64,000 nt of DNA from Mycolicibacterium neworleansense (lineage in GTDB: Bacteria > Actinomycetota > Actinomycetes > Mycobacteriales > Mycobacteriaceae). The stretch spans positions 434,001 to 498,000 of the forward strand of contig NZ_CWKH01000003.1 in the NCBI RefSeq assembly GCF_001245615.1. Reading direction: 5' to 3'. This document shows, piece after piece, positions 17,447 to 27,448 of this stretch (the first letter of the stretch is position 1; every line of letters starts with the position of its first letter). The notes under the pieces were generated by a model. That model was not told the DNA's origin. It made no database searches and worked only from the letters and a program-made list of their open reading frames with translations. The position numbers and the translations under genes were made by a program.

Positions 17447-18746
17447 TTCTCCGGAATCCACCCCGGCTGCCGAGCAGTCCGCCGGGTTCTCCCGACGCAA
17501 GCTGTTCGGCGCCGCCGGGGTCACCGCTGCAGTAGTCGGTGCGGCCGGCGCGGGTGCGCTGGCCGGCCGTGCTTCGGCGGCCAGTACCCCGCACGGCGCC
17601 CTGCAGGGGCCGGTCCCGTTTCGAGGCGACCGGCAGGCGGGCATCATCACCGAGGCGCAGGACCGGATGCATTTCTGCTCCTTCGACGTCACGACCGACA
17701 ACCGCGAGGACGTCATCGCGCTGCTCAAGCAGTGGACCCAGATGGCCGAGCGGATGACGCGGGGCGAAGAGACCGAAGTCGGCGGGGCCGTGGACGGCAA
17801 TCCGTATGCGCCGCCGTCGGATACCGGCGAGGCGCTGGGCCTGCCGGCCTCCCAGCTCACCCTGACCATCGGGTTCGGGCCCTCGTTCTTCGTCAAGGAC
17901 GGCAAGGACCGCTTCGGCATCGCCGACAAGCAGCCGGCCGAACTCAAGGATCTGCCGAAGTTCCCCAACGAGACCATGGATCCGGCCCGCTCCGGGGGCG
18001 ACATCTGTGTCCAGGCCTGCGCGAACGATCCTCAGGTCGCGGTGCACGCGATCCGCAACCTGGCCCGCGTCGGGTTCGGCACGGTGGCGGTGCGGTACTC
18101 GCAGCTGGGCTTCGGCCGCACCTCGTCGACGACGCGAGACCAGGCCACCCCGCGAAACCTGTTCGGGTTCAAGGACGGAACCAACAACCTCAAGTCCGAT
18201 CAGACCGATCTGCTCGACAAGAACGTCTGGGTGGCCGAGGGTGACGGGCCGGCCTGGCTGACCGGCGGCAGCTATCTGATCACTCGCCGGATCCGGATGC
18301 GGATCGAGAACTGGGACCGCACCACCCTTTTGGAGCAGGAGCGGGTGATCGGCCGGCAGAAGGGCAGCGGAGCGCCCAACGGATTGCAGCAGGAGTTCGA
18401 CGAGCTCAATTTCGAGATCACCGACGGCAAGGGCAATCCGAAGATCGACGTGGACGCGCATGTGCGGCTGGCCTCGGCCGAGCACCTGGGCGGCATCGAG
18501 ATCCTGCGCCGCGGTTACAACTTCACCGACGGTTCGGACGGATTCGGCCACCTGGACGCGGGCCTGTTCTTCATCGCGTTCGTGCGGAGCCCCGAGAAGC
18601 AGTTCATCCCGATGCAACGGGAACTGGCCCGCAAGGATGCGCTCAACGAGTACATCACCCACACCGGGACAGCCATCTTCGCCTGCCCGCCCGGGTTGCG
18701 CGACGGCGACACCTCGGCCTACTGGGGTTCGACGCTGTTCGCGTGA
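17427..18746 (+). CDS. efeB: EfeB, Tat-exported DyP-type haem peroxidase
   Basis: This 439-residue protein starts at GTG 17427, inside the end of efeO. The N-terminus carries a twin-arginine signal (SRRKLFGAAG, then an Ala-rich core ending ASAAS), so it is folded with haem in the cytoplasm and exported. The DyP signature GFKDGTNN lies about residue 246, containing the distal aspartate; the proximal histidine is probably in VDAHVRLAS. It would oxidise ferrous iron or extract iron from haem for EfeO/EfeU. It is the last gene of the operon. Confidence 0.93.
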   Translation: MSSPSSDSPESTPAAEQSAGFSRRKLFGAAGVTAAVVGAAGAGALAGRASAASTPHGALQGPVPFRGDRQAGIITEAQDRMHFCSFDVTTDNREDVIALLKQWTQMAERMTRGEETEVGGAVDGNPYAPPSDTGEALGLPASQLTLTIGFGPSFFVKDGKDRFGIADKQPAELKDLPKFPNETMDPARSGGDICVQACANDPQVAVHAIRNLARVGFGTVAVRYSQLGFGRTSSTTRDQATPRNLFGFKDGTNNLKSDQTDLLDKNVWVAEGDGPAWLTGGSYLITRRIRMRIENWDRTTLLEQERVIGRQKGSGAPNGLQQEFDELNFEITDGKGNPKIDVDAHVRLASAEHLGGIEILRRGYNFTDGSDGFGHLDAGLFFIAFVRSPEKQFIPMQRELARKDALNEYITHTGTAIFACPPGLRDGDTSAYWGSTLFA

Positions 18747-18755
18747 GCTCGTGGC

Positions 18756-19571
18756 TCAGCCGTTGGGGCTCAGCAGAATCTGGCTGAGCCGGGTGGTGGT
18801 GGCGACGCCTTCGTCATAGCCACCCTGCCCGTCGAGTCCGTTCATGATGGCCAGCGTGTAGCGCTGGTTGGGTCCGGCGAAGCCGACCGAGTTGATCACC
18901 CAGCCGCCCTGTTCCTGGGACCACCCGTTCTTGTTGCCCGGGCTCATCGACGGCCCAGCGCCCCACACACCCCACTGCTGGTCGCCGCCGACCCGTTGCA
19001 TTTCGGCGACCACCGCCGACGCGTCGGCCGGATTCAGTTGGGTCAGTGTGTAGTTCATCAACCGGTCGAGGTCGTTGGTGGTGGATTTCTGGAAACCCCA
19101 GTACGGGAACATGTCACCGAAGCCCGGTTGCGGCCGCAGGTCCGTCATGCCGTAGCGCGGGAAGCCGGCGTTGAACGCCTTGTGGTCGGCTCCGCCGTAT
19201 CGGGTCCACAGCGAATCGGCGGCGTCGTTGTCGGAGTTCCGCAGCATGTTCACCATGAGTTGCCGGTCATTGCCCGACATCCGCAATGCTCCGGCACGTT
19301 CGCGGGTCAACAGGTCGACCACCATCGCCAGCTTGATGGTCGAGGCGGTCCAGATCATCGCGTTCGCATTGGCGTTGGCATAGCGGGTGCCCGCGGCGCG
19401 ATCACGCAACACGTAACCGACGGTGCCCGGCCGTGCCGCGAGGTAGGAGTTCGCCGCCGCGATGCGCGACCGCAGGTCACATCCGGTGGCTGCACAGTCC
19501 GCGATCGCCTGCGGTGCAACCATTCCCAGGCTGAGAGCCAGGACGGCGGCAACGATCCGCAGGGCCTTCAT
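18756..19571 (-). CDS. Secreted beta-lactamase-fold serine hydrolase
   Basis: The protein has 271 residues from ATG 19571 (GTG 19580 is possible). The signal peptide ends near APQAIADC. Penicillin-recognising motifs are present: STIKLAM (SxxK, nucleophile serine), NSDNDAAD (SDN) and KNGWSQE in place of the KTG box. This is the class A beta-lactamase/D,D-peptidase fold, but the third box is changed, which fits the group of mycobacterial proteins annotated as serine hydrolases rather than true BlaC. Two cysteines near the mature N-terminus (DCAATGCDL) may form a disulphide. It is convergent with efeB, with only 9 bp between stops. Confidence 0.82.
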   Translation of the reverse strand: MKALRIVAAVLALSLGMVAPQAIADCAATGCDLRSRIAAANSYLAARPGTVGYVLRDRAAGTRYANANANAMIWTASTIKLAMVVDLLTRERAGALRMSGNDRQLMVNMLRNSDNDAADSLWTRYGGADHKAFNAGFPRYGMTDLRPQPGFGDMFPYWGFQKSTTNDLDRLMNYTLTQLNPADASAVVAEMQRVGGDQQWGVWGAGPSMSPGNKNGWSQEQGGWVINSVGFAGPNQRYTLAIMNGLDGQGGYDEGVATTTRLSQILLSPNG

Positions 19572-19726
19572 CGGCCTCACGGTAGTGCCCGGGAGCCGCG
19601 CCCAGCCTCCGCGCAGCCGCGCCGCCCCGAGCCGAAACCCCGCTGTTGTCAGTTCGTGATGCCCTGCGCGTGGTCACATGTGGCACAGGGGCACTTCCGC
19701 GGAACAGGGTGTCGAGCGGCTCGGGG

Positions 19727-20815
19727 TCAGTCCGATTCGTCCGGGTCGGCCGCTGGGTCCGCGTCCTCGACATCGTCGGGGTCACCCTCGCCGGCGATGA
19801 CGTCAAGCTCGTCATCCGCATCGGGTTCGGGCTCAGACTCGGGCTCAGGCTCAGGCTCAGGCTCAGGTGCGACAACCGTCCCCGGCCAGTACGTCCGCCA
19901 CTCGTCCTCGGTGATCGTGCCGAGCGGTGACACGTCGAGTTCCTCGGGGACGTCCTCGCCCCGACGGCCGGCGGCCACGTCGGACTCCACCACCCGCACG
20001 GTGTCCATGAACTCCAGAACCGCACTGCGCAAGTCATTCTCGGCATCGGAATCGGCCGAGACAGCAACTGAGGTCAGCGCCGCGGGAATCAGATCGGCAG
20101 GCAGCCCGGCCTGAGCCACCCGGGCCAGAACCTTCTGCGCCAGCGCCAAAGCCGGCTGCCCCGTGGGCACGTCGTCCATGGATGACCCGCGGGCCTTCAC
20201 CTTCTGTTCCTGGGCTTTGCGCTGCTCCCATTGGGCCAGCTGCTCATCGAGTGAAATCGATTCTCCGGCAAGCACTGCGGGCACCCGGTTGCCGAGCTTG
20301 CGCACAAGCGAATCGGCGACGTCATCGATGTTGAACGGATGAACGGGTGCGTCTTCGGCGATGCGGGCGTGGAACAGCACCTGCAGCAGCACGTCGCCGA
20401 GCTCCTCGCGCAGCTCGTCGGCGTTGCCGCCGCGCACCGCGTCGAACAGCTCGTAGGTCTCCTCCAACAGATAGCGACGCAGCGAATCGTGGGTCTGCTC
20501 GCTCTCCCACGGCCCGTCGGTGCGCAGCTTGTCCATCATCGCCACGGCGTCCACGATCCGCTCCCCGGCCTGCCCCCGCGGAGCCGCGATCAACCGGTCC
20601 CCCGCCGCCAGCCGGGCCTTGACCGCCGGATGCTCGGGGTCCGAGGACAGCAGCACCGGAGCGTCCTCACCGTCATAGGCGGGGCGCGCAGCCGGCAGCG
20701 ACCACGGCACCTTGACGGGCATTTCCTCGGTGTACTGCACGTCACCGGTGAGCAGATCGATCGCGTCGACCGGAATGAGTGACGGGCGGCGAGGATCAAC
20801 CAGTACCACGGTCAT
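19727..20815 (-). CDS. mazG: MazG nucleoside triphosphate pyrophosphohydrolase with acidic tail
   Basis: This 362-residue protein corresponds to Rv1021. The MazG domain carries the metal ligands in LLEETYELFDAV and ELREELGDVLLQVLFHARI (ExxE and ExxD pattern). It hydrolyses NTPs, including oxidised ones, to NMP and pyrophosphate and so protects against mutagenesis. The last about 50 residues are a Glu/Pro/Asp-rich tail (APEPEPEPEPESEPEPDADDE) coded by a short 6-bp repeat around 19826-19866; I recall the M. tuberculosis protein as shorter (about 325 residues). ATG 20815 was chosen; the longer frame adds only six odd residues. Confidence 0.92.
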   Translation of the reverse strand: MTVVLVDPRRPSLIPVDAIDLLTGDVQYTEEMPVKVPWSLPAARPAYDGEDAPVLLSSDPEHPAVKARLAAGDRLIAAPRGQAGERIVDAVAMMDKLRTDGPWESEQTHDSLRRYLLEETYELFDAVRGGNADELREELGDVLLQVLFHARIAEDAPVHPFNIDDVADSLVRKLGNRVPAVLAGESISLDEQLAQWEQRKAQEQKVKARGSSMDDVPTGQPALALAQKVLARVAQAGLPADLIPAALTSVAVSADSDAENDLRSAVLEFMDTVRVVESDVAAGRRGEDVPEELDVSPLGTITEDEWRTYWPGTVVAPEPEPEPEPESEPEPDADDELDVIAGEGDPDDVEDADPAADPDESD

Positions 20816-20996
20816 CGGGCTCCACCCCCTCACCTTTTCGACGAGATTTGCTGATCTCGGTTATACCAACACATTGCCGGACTGCGACGCGCCTGGCGAA
20901 CACGGCCAACGCTGCGATTCGCCGGCACCGGGCGGCCCCACACGGGATGGCCGCCCTGCCCAAAGGCAAGGCGGCCATCATGTCACAGGCCGTGGC

Positions 20997-21515
20997 TTAC
21001 GACTCCGGCGGGAACTCGCCCTCCGGGATCGCCCAGTGGCCCGGGGCCTCGTTGTAGAACGGATTGACCATCCCGTCCACCGTGGGCTGGGTCTTGAGCT
21101 GACCAGGCGGAATTCCGAAGAAGGGATTCTCAACTCCGTTGATGGTCGGCGAATTCACCAGCTGCCCCGGTGCGATATTTCCGTTCGGCAGCCGGAAGAA
21201 ATTGTCTACCTCCGGAAACCGGATTGTGGGAACGTTCACATCAGGAACGTTGAGGCTGGGAACGTTCACATCAGGAACGTTCACGCTCGGCACATTCACG
21301 TCAGGAACGTTCACACTCGGCACATTCACATCAGGAACGTTCACACTCGGCACATTCACGTCAGGAACGTTCACCCCCGGCACGGCCGGCCCGGGAATCG
21401 GCGGCGGCTGCGGCACGTCCGGAACGGCGTGCGCCAGCCCTGTACCCAGGCCAAACGCTCCCAGACCCACTGCACCGGCCATTGAGGTGGTTATTGCGAA
21501 CTTCTTGAAGTCCAT
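20997..21515 (-). CDS. Small secreted protein with NVPDVNVPSV decapeptide repeats
   Basis: This 172-residue protein begins at ATG 21515, with AAGGAG 5 nt upstream. The signal peptide (MDFKKFAITTSMAGAVGLGA, continuing to AHA) leads to a Pro-rich segment, then about five tandem copies of VNVPDVNVPS, then a C-terminal region with two related blocks, GQLVNSPTINGVENPFFGIP and GQLKTQPTVDGMVNPFYNEA. There are no cysteines. The decapeptides suggest a rigid or beta-solenoid rod outside the cell. It is found between mfd and mazG, where M. tuberculosis has no gene that I recall. Function is unknown. Confidence 0.82.
   Translation of the reverse strand: MDFKKFAITTSMAGAVGLGAFGLGTGLAHAVPDVPQPPPIPGPAVPGVNVPDVNVPSVNVPDVNVPSVNVPDVNVPSVNVPDVNVPSLNVPDVNVPTIRFPEVDNFFRLPNGNIAPGQLVNSPTINGVENPFFGIPPGQLKTQPTVDGMVNPFYNEAPGHWAIPEGEFPPES
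21231..21380. repeat. Five tandem 30-bp units inside the secreted repeat protein gene
   Basis: Units begin at 21231, 21261, 21291, 21321 and 21351 and differ at only a few positions (for example AACGTTCACA versus CACATTCACA). They encode the ten-residue protein repeat. Copy number may vary between strains because the units are nearly identical. Confidence 0.9.
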
Positions 21516-21756
21516 GATCACTCCTTCGCCTCGTGATCACCGCGACAAATCCACCGAACGGTGGCGATATCGCGTGATCTTCGGTTTAGGAAATTGCGTG
21601 ACCGCCATATGTCCGACGACCTGCCGCCACTTCGTGGGGCGACAGCGCAATACCTTCGACCCCCCACGTGTATGTCGGACCGGCGCACCGGGGCGTTAAC
21701 AGCGCTTCGGCGATTCATCCGGCACGCGCATCCGAAAATGCGCGACTACCAGGGGG

Positions 21757-24700
21757 TTATTCCGGAGAATTCAGTCCCGCGGTGATGTCGAATGTGCCCT
21801 GTGTCTGGCCGTTGAGCACCAGGATCAGTCCGGCCACCCACTGCACCAATTCAAGATCGCGAATGCGCGGTGACCCGACACCCTCACCGGCACGCGGCAG
21901 GGGCACCTGCACGGTCGACGTCGTCGCCCGATAGTGCCCGCCCGGGTACATCCGCTTGAGCCTCAGCTGGGCGGAGTCCGGCAGCACCATCGGAGACAGC
22001 TTCACCGTCGAGGCGGAGACGGCGCCGATCTCGGTGATGCCGTACTCGCGGCACAGCAGTCGCAGCCGGGCCACCGCCACCAGACGCTGCGCCTCGACCG
22101 GCAACGGACCGTAGCGGTCGACGAGCTCGTCCACGACGGCGCGGATCGCGTCCTCGTCCGAGGCGGCGGCCAGCCGACGGTAGCCTTCCAGCCGCAGCCG
22201 GTCGCTGCCGATGTACTCCGGAGGCAGGTGTGCGTCGACCGGCAGATCGACCCGCACCTCCTTCGGTTCTTCCGCTGTGGCAACGGTTTTCCCGTCAGCT
22301 GCGGCCCGGTAGGCCTCGACGGCCTCGCCGACCAACCGGACGTACAGGTCGAAGCCAACACCTGCCACGTGCCCGGACTGCTCGACGCCCAGCACGTTGC
22401 CGGCGCCGCGGATCTCCAGGTCCTTCATGGCCACGGCCATACCGGCGCCGAGCTCGTTGTTCTGGGCGATCGTGGCCAACCGGTCATACGCCGTCTCGGT
22501 CAGCGGTGAATTGGGCGGGTACAGGAAGTACGCGTAGCCACGCTCACGACTGCGGCCCACCCGGCCACGCAGCTGATGCAGCTGCGACAGGCCGAAGGTG
22601 TCGGCCCGCTCGACGATCAACGTGTTGGCGTTGGAGATGTCCAGGCCGGTCTCGACGATCGTGGTGCACACCAGGATGTCGTACTCCCGGTTCCAGAAGC
22701 CCTCGACGGTCTTCTCCAGCGTCTCCTCGTTCATCTGCCCGTGCGCGACGACGACGCGCGCCTCGGGCACCAGCTGACGGATCCGCGCAGCCGCATGATC
22801 GATGGTGCGCACCCGGTTGTGGATGTAGAACGCCTGCCCGTCCCGCAGCAGCTCACGGCGCAACGCCGCGGCCACCTGCTTGTCGTCATGCGGGCCGACG
22901 TAGGTCAGCACCGGGTAGCGCTCCTCCGGCGGGGTGAGGATCGTCGACATCTCTCTGATGCCGGCCAGGCTCATCTCCAGCGTGCGCGGGATCGGGGTGG
23001 CGCTCATGGTGAGCACGTCCACGTGCGTGCGCATCGACTTGATGTGTTCTTTGTGCTCGACGCCGAAGCGCTGTTCCTCGTCAACAATGATGAGGCCCAG
23101 GTCTTTCCACGTCACCCCGGTCTGCAGCAGCCGGTGCGTGCCGATCACCACGTCGACCGACCCGTCGGCCATGCCTTCCATCGTGGCCCGCGACTCGGCC
23201 GGATCGGTGAACCGCGACAACCCCTTGACCGTCACCGGGAAACCCGCCATGCGGTTGGTGAAGGTCTGCAGATGCTGATCGGCCAGCAGCGTCGTCGGCA
23301 CCAGTACCGCGACCTGCTTACCGTCCTGCACGGCCTTGAACGCTGCCCGCACTGCGATCTCGGTCTTGCCGTAACCCACGTCGCCGCAGATCACCCGGTC
23401 CATCGGAACCGGCTTCTCCATATCGGATTTGACCTCGGTGATCGCGGTCAACTGATCCATGGTCTCGGTGAAGCCGAACGCGTCCTCCATCTCGTTCTGC
23501 CATGGAGTGTCCGGGCCGAACGCGTGCCCGGGTGCCGACTGGCGTTTGGCGTACAGCGCCACCAGTTCACTGGCGATTTCACGAACGGCCTTGCGGGCCT
23601 TGGTTTTCGTGTTGGCCCAGTCGCTACCACCGAGCTTGGACAGCGACGGCGCCTCACCGCCGACGTACCGGGAGAGCTGGTCCAGCGAGTCCATCGGCAC
23701 ATACAGCCGGTCCGACCCCCCGCCCCGCTTGGACGAGGCGTACTCGAGCACCAGGTACTCACGACGGGCGCCGCCGACCACCCGCTCGGTCATCTCGACG
23801 AACTTGCCGATGCCGTGCTGATCGTGCACCACCAGATCCCCGGCGGTCAGCGCCAGCGGATCGACGACGTTACGCCGTTTGGCCGCAAGCCTTTTGCCCT
23901 CAGAAGCCGTCACCCGGTTACCGGTCAGATCGGTCTCGGTGATGATGACGAGGTTGGCCCCGGGCAGGATCAGACCGTCGTGCAACGGCCCCTTGAGCAC
24001 CCCGACCACGCCGGCCTTGGGTGTCGCGCCGGGCTCCAACATCCCTGCGGGCGTATCGGAATCGCCGAGCTGTTCCACCACTCGGTGCGCGGTACCGGTG
24101 CCCGGGGTGACCACCGCGGCGTACCCGCCGGTGGCGACGTGGGCGCGCAGCATCGCGAAGATCTCTTCGAGGCTCTGCTGACTGCGCGCCGAGGGCGACG
24201 GCCGCAGATCGAGTTCGGTGGCCCTGCCGTCGGGCAGCTGGCTCAGCGTCCACCACGGATGCCCGCCGGCCACGGCATCCTCATGTGCCTGCTCGAACGG
24301 GACGAATCCGGACGCACCCAGCGCCTCGATGTCGATGGGCGCATCCCCGCCGACAGCGGCCGTCGACCACGAGGCCTCCAGGAATTCCTGCCCCGTCTTG
24401 ATCAGGTCGGCCGCCCGGGTGCGCACCTTCTCCGGGTCGCACAACAGCACCGGGGCGCCCTCGGGCAGGTGGTGGGTCAGCGTCGTCGGCTGCACCGGAT
24501 GCAGCAGCGGCAGCAGCGCCTCCATGCCGTCGACCGGGATGCCCTCGGCGAGTTTGGCCAGCATGTCGGGCACGCTGCCGGGCACGCTGTTCTCGTGGGT
24601 GGGGTGCTCGGCGGCGAGCACGGCGGCACGCTCACGCACATCGGCGGTCATCAGCAGTTCGCGGCACGGCACGGCGACCACGTTCTGCACCGGGATCTCT

Positions 24701-25389
24701 GGAATCGAACGCTGGTCGGCGATCGAGAACATCCGCATCTCGGAGATCTCGTCACCCCAGAACTCGATACGCACCGGGTGCTCGGCGGTCGGGGGGAAGA
24801 CGTCGAGGATGCCGCCGCGCACGGCGAACTCCCCGCGTTTGCCGACCATGTCGACACGCGTGTACGCCAGGTCGACGAGCCGGGCGATGACCGCGTCGAA
24901 CTCGGCCTCGGCGCCGACGGTGAACGTGACCGGCTCGGTGCTCACCACATCGGGGGCCATCGGCTGCAGCAACGATCGCGTGGTGGTGACGACGACCCGC
25001 AGCGGCGATCCCAGGGTGGTGTCCTCGGGATGGGCCAGCCGGCGCAGCAGCAACAGCCGGGCGCCGACCGTCTCGACGCCCGGGGACAACCGCTCGTGCG
25101 GCAGCGTCTCCCACGACGGGAACAAGGCCACGGCGTCGCCGATCACGCCGCGCAGTTCGGCGGTCAGATCGTCGGCCTCGCGGCCGGTGGCGGCGACCAC
25201 CAGCAACGGGCCCTGCTGAGCCAGCCCGGCAGCCACCAGCACGCGGGCGCTGGGCGGCCCGACGAGCGCGAGATCGGCGGGCCGGTCGGCGGCGCGACGA
25301 AGTACGTCCTGCAGAGACGGATCGGTTAATGCCAGCTCGACGAGACCCGCAATCGGGGTCTGGACATGGTTGTGCCCCGGTGCGGTCAT
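21757..25389 (-). CDS. mfd: Mfd, transcription-repair coupling factor
   Basis: This 1210-residue DNA translocase removes RNA polymerase stalled at lesions and recruits UvrA. The UvrB-like N-terminus is followed by the RNA polymerase interaction domain ([16 protein letters not shown], about residue 510). Helicase motifs are [16 protein letters not shown] (Walker A, about residue 665), [15 protein letters not shown] (DEEQ box), [15 protein letters not shown] and [16 protein letters not shown], ending with the TRCF C-terminal domain. Length is normal. It corresponds to Rv1020. No other gene overlaps it. Confidence 0.97.
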   Translation of the reverse strand: MTAPGHNHVQTPIAGLVELALTDPSLQDVLRRAADRPADLALVGPPSARVLVAAGLAQQGPLLVVAATGREADDLTAELRGVIGDAVALFPSWETLPHERLSPGVETVGARLLLLRRLAHPEDTTLGSPLRVVVTTTRSLLQPMAPDVVSTEPVTFTVGAEAEFDAVIARLVDLAYTRVDMVGKRGEFAVRGGILDVFPPTAEHPVRIEFWGDEISEMRMFSIADQRSIPEIPVQNVVAVPCRELLMTADVRERAAVLAAEHPTHENSVPGSVPDMLAKLAEGIPVDGMEALLPLLHPVQPTTLTHHLPEGAPVLLCDPEKVRTRAADLIKTGQEFLEASWSTAAVGGDAPIDIEALGASGFVPFEQAHEDAVAGGHPWWTLSQLPDGRATELDLRPSPSARSQQSLEEIFAMLRAHVATGGYAAVVTPGTGTAHRVVEQLGDSDTPAGMLEPGATPKAGVVGVLKGPLHDGLILPGANLVIITETDLTGNRVTASEGKRLAAKRRNVVDPLALTAGDLVVHDQHGIGKFVEMTERVVGGARREYLVLEYASSKRGGGSDRLYVPMDSLDQLSRYVGGEAPSLSKLGGSDWANTKTKARKAVREIASELVALYAKRQSAPGHAFGPDTPWQNEMEDAFGFTETMDQLTAITEVKSDMEKPVPMDRVICGDVGYGKTEIAVRAAFKAVQDGKQVAVLVPTTLLADQHLQTFTNRMAGFPVTVKGLSRFTDPAESRATMEGMADGSVDVVIGTHRLLQTGVTWKDLGLIIVDEEQRFGVEHKEHIKSMRTHVDVLTMSATPIPRTLEMSLAGIREMSTILTPPEERYPVLTYVGPHDDKQVAAALRRELLRDGQAFYIHNRVRTIDHAAARIRQLVPEARVVVAHGQMNEETLEKTVEGFWNREYDILVCTTIVETGLDISNANTLIVERADTFGLSQLHQLRGRVGRSRERGYAYFLYPPNSPLTETAYDRLATIAQNNELGAGMAVAMKDLEIRGAGNVLGVEQSGHVAGVGFDLYVRLVGEAVEAYRAAADGKTVATAEEPKEVRVDLPVDAHLPPEYIGSDRLRLEGYRRLAAASDEDAIRAVVDELVDRYGPLPVEAQRLVAVARLRLLCREYGITEIGAVSASTVKLSPMVLPDSAQLRLKRMYPGGHYRATTSTVQVPLPRAGEGVGSPRIRDLELVQWVAGLILVLNGQTQGTFDITAGLNSPE

Positions 25390-25456
25390 GATTGCACCAT
25401 TCTACGGGGCCGGGATTTCGGCTCCGTAGCGATCTCCGCGGGGCGATCATAAAGCG

Positions 25457-26017
25457 ATGAAGCGTTTCGCGGCGGCGCTCGTCGTGGTGCTGACGGCGGC
25501 GCTCGCGGTGATCTGGCTGACCGAGCGGGAGGCGCCGGACGCCGGCGTCCCGACGCATCTGGGGCCGGGCGGTATCCCCGATTTCGGTGCCTACCCGGCC
25601 GTCGACCCGGCGCAATACGTCCTACGCGAAGGCGAGGGGTTTCCGGTTCAGGGATTCCGCACGCCCGAGGGGTTCGCCTGCCTGACCACCCAGCACCGGG
25701 CGATGTACGCGCTGGACTGCCGCGGGCCCTTCGTGGGCGCCCCCAATGACGCCAACCTGGCACACCTTTTCAGCTACGGCACCACCAACGGCGCCATTCC
25801 GATGAGCTTCTCCCGGACCGACAAGCCACTGAGCCCGGTCGACGGCCTCACCGAGGACGAGGCCCCGATGCTGCCCGCCGGCCAGCGCTTCGACATGGGC
25901 AATGCCACGTGTATTCACACCGACGAGATCCTGCTGGCCTGCCGGATGGCCGATCCGCAGAAGGGCAACGGGTTCATCGCGACCACCACCGAGACGACGT
26001 CGTTCGGCCGGACCTGA
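25457..26017 (+). CDS. Exported or membrane-anchored protein of unknown function
   Basis: This is a 186-residue protein with an N-terminal hydrophobic helix (KRFAAALVVVLTAALAVIWL) that is either a signal peptide or an anchor; there is no lipobox. The outer part has four cysteines (GFACLT, ALDCRG, NATCIH, LLACRM), probably two disulphides. Segments such as AVDPAQYVLREGEGFPVQGF and FRTPEGFACL are typical of mycobacterial secreted proteins of unknown role. It is divergent from mfd and precedes the LysA-like gene by about 80 bp on the same strand. Confidence 0.8.
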   Translation: MKRFAAALVVVLTAALAVIWLTEREAPDAGVPTHLGPGGIPDFGAYPAVDPAQYVLREGEGFPVQGFRTPEGFACLTTQHRAMYALDCRGPFVGAPNDANLAHLFSYGTTNGAIPMSFSRTDKPLSPVDGLTEDEAPMLPAGQRFDMGNATCIHTDEILLACRMADPQKGNGFIATTTETTSFGRT

Positions 26018-26098
26018 GCCCGTCAAGATTGAGTGCCTGGGCGTCAAGGGATCGTCAAGCCCGATGACGCGGGCCCGGCGGGGACGGACTGTGAAGTC

Positions 26099-27439
26099 AT
26101 GACATTGCTGGACATCCTGCCCTCCCTTCGCGGCACCACCCGACCGCGACTCGATCCCAACATCTGGCCGCTGACCACGGGGGTCGACGAGCAGGGCCGG
26201 ATCACCGTCGGCCGGGTGCCGCTGGCCGACATCGCCGACGAGTACCGCACCCCGGCCTATGTGCTCGACGAGACCGATTTCCGGACCCGCGCCCGGCGAT
26301 ACCGCGCGGCCCTGGGGCAGGCCGAGGTGGTCTATGCGGGCAAGTCGTTGCTGACCACCGCGGTCGCCCGCTGGGTTGCCGAGGAAGGCCTGGGCATCGA
26401 CGTGTGCTCGGCGGCGGAGCTGGCGACCGCGCTGGCCGGCGGGGTCGACCCGGCGCGCATCGTGATGCACGGCAACGCCAAGTCGTGTGACGAGCTGCGC
26501 GACGCGATCGACGTCGGGGTGGGCCGCATCGTGATCGACTCCCCGATGGAGATCACCTACCTGGCCGGGCTGGCTCGTCGCCCCCAGCCGGTGCTGATCC
26601 GGGTGACGCCCGACATCGACATCCACGGCCATCGTGCGGTCACCACCGGAGTGACGGATCAGAAGTTCGGGTTCGCGCTGGCCGATCGCCGGGCTGCCCG
26701 CGCGGCCGCGCGCATTCTGGCCACCCCCAACCTCGACCTGGTCGGCCTGCACTGCCACATCGGCTCCCAGATCACCGATCCCGCGCCCTACGGCGAGGCC
26801 GTGCACCGGCTGATCGGCGCGATGGCCGACGTCCGCGCCGAACACGGTCTGGTCCTGACCGAGCTCAACATCGGTGGCGGCCATGGGGTTCCATATGTCC
26901 GCGGTGACGCGGCCCTCGACGTCGGCGCGCTGGCCGCCGTCGTCGACGACGCACTTACCGCGGCCTGCGCGGCAGAGCGGTTCCCTCGGCCACGCCTGGT
27001 CGTCGAACCCGGCCGGGCCATCAGCGCGCGGGCCGGGGTGACGCTGTACCGGGTGTGCGGGGTGAAGACCCAGCCCGGCGGACGCACGTTCGTCGCGGTG
27101 GACGGCGGCATGACCGACAACCCGCGCGTGGCCCTCTACGGCGCGAAATACACCGTGGCCCTGGCCAATCGGCATCCGCTGGGACCGACGATGGTGGCCA
27201 CCGTGGTGGGCCGGCACTGTGAGGCCGGTGACGAGATCGTGCACGACGTCGAACTGCCCGCCGACATCCACGCAGGCGACCTGCTGGCCGTGGCCTGCAC
27301 CGGGGCCTACCAGCACAGCATGGCCTCGACCTACAACATGGTCGGCCGCCCACCCGTGGTGTCGGTGCGCGACGGCGCCTCGCGGGTGTTGGTGCGCCGG
27401 GAGACGACCGCCGACCTGCTATCGCGGGATCTGGGCTGA
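26099..27439 (+). CDS. LysA-like PLP-dependent decarboxylase (diaminopimelate decarboxylase family)
   Basis: The 446-residue protein starts at ATG 26099. It has the fold-type III motifs of this family: the PLP lysine in VYAGKSLLTTAVARW, HCHIGSQI, the phosphate-binding GGGHGVPY, EPGRAISARAG, the catalytic cysteine in GRHCEAGDEI, and TGAYQHSMASTYN near the end. Such enzymes decarboxylate meso-diaminopimelate to lysine, or related amino acids. In mycobacteria the main lysA lies elsewhere, next to thrA/hom, so this is probably a paralogue. Substrate-specific residues could not be assigned by eye, so ornithine, arginine or a peptide intermediate is also possible. Confidence 0.85.
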   Translation: MTLLDILPSLRGTTRPRLDPNIWPLTTGVDEQGRITVGRVPLADIADEYRTPAYVLDETDFRTRARRYRAALGQAEVVYAGKSLLTTAVARWVAEEGLGIDVCSAAELATALAGGVDPARIVMHGNAKSCDELRDAIDVGVGRIVIDSPMEITYLAGLARRPQPVLIRVTPDIDIHGHRAVTTGVTDQKFGFALADRRAARAAARILATPNLDLVGLHCHIGSQITDPAPYGEAVHRLIGAMADVRAEHGLVLTELNIGGGHGVPYVRGDAALDVGALAAVVDDALTAACAAERFPRPRLVVEPGRAISARAGVTLYRVCGVKTQPGGRTFVAVDGGMTDNPRVALYGAKYTVALANRHPLGPTMVATVVGRHCEAGDEIVHDVELPADIHAGDLLAVACTGAYQHSMASTYNMVGRPPVVSVRDGASRVLVRRETTADLLSRDLG

Positions 27440-27448
27440 GCGCGGCGC

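Noticed and set aside
21231..21380. CRISPR array from the 30-bp repeat spacing
   Set aside because: The units are contiguous without spacers and encode a regular decapeptide in frame, so it is a coding tandem repeat.
22576..25329. Long plus-strand open frame opposite mfd (917 codons)
   Set aside because: It is a shadow of mfd. The residue composition (Arg, His, Gln, Asp) is typical of GC-rich antisense reading and no motif is visible.
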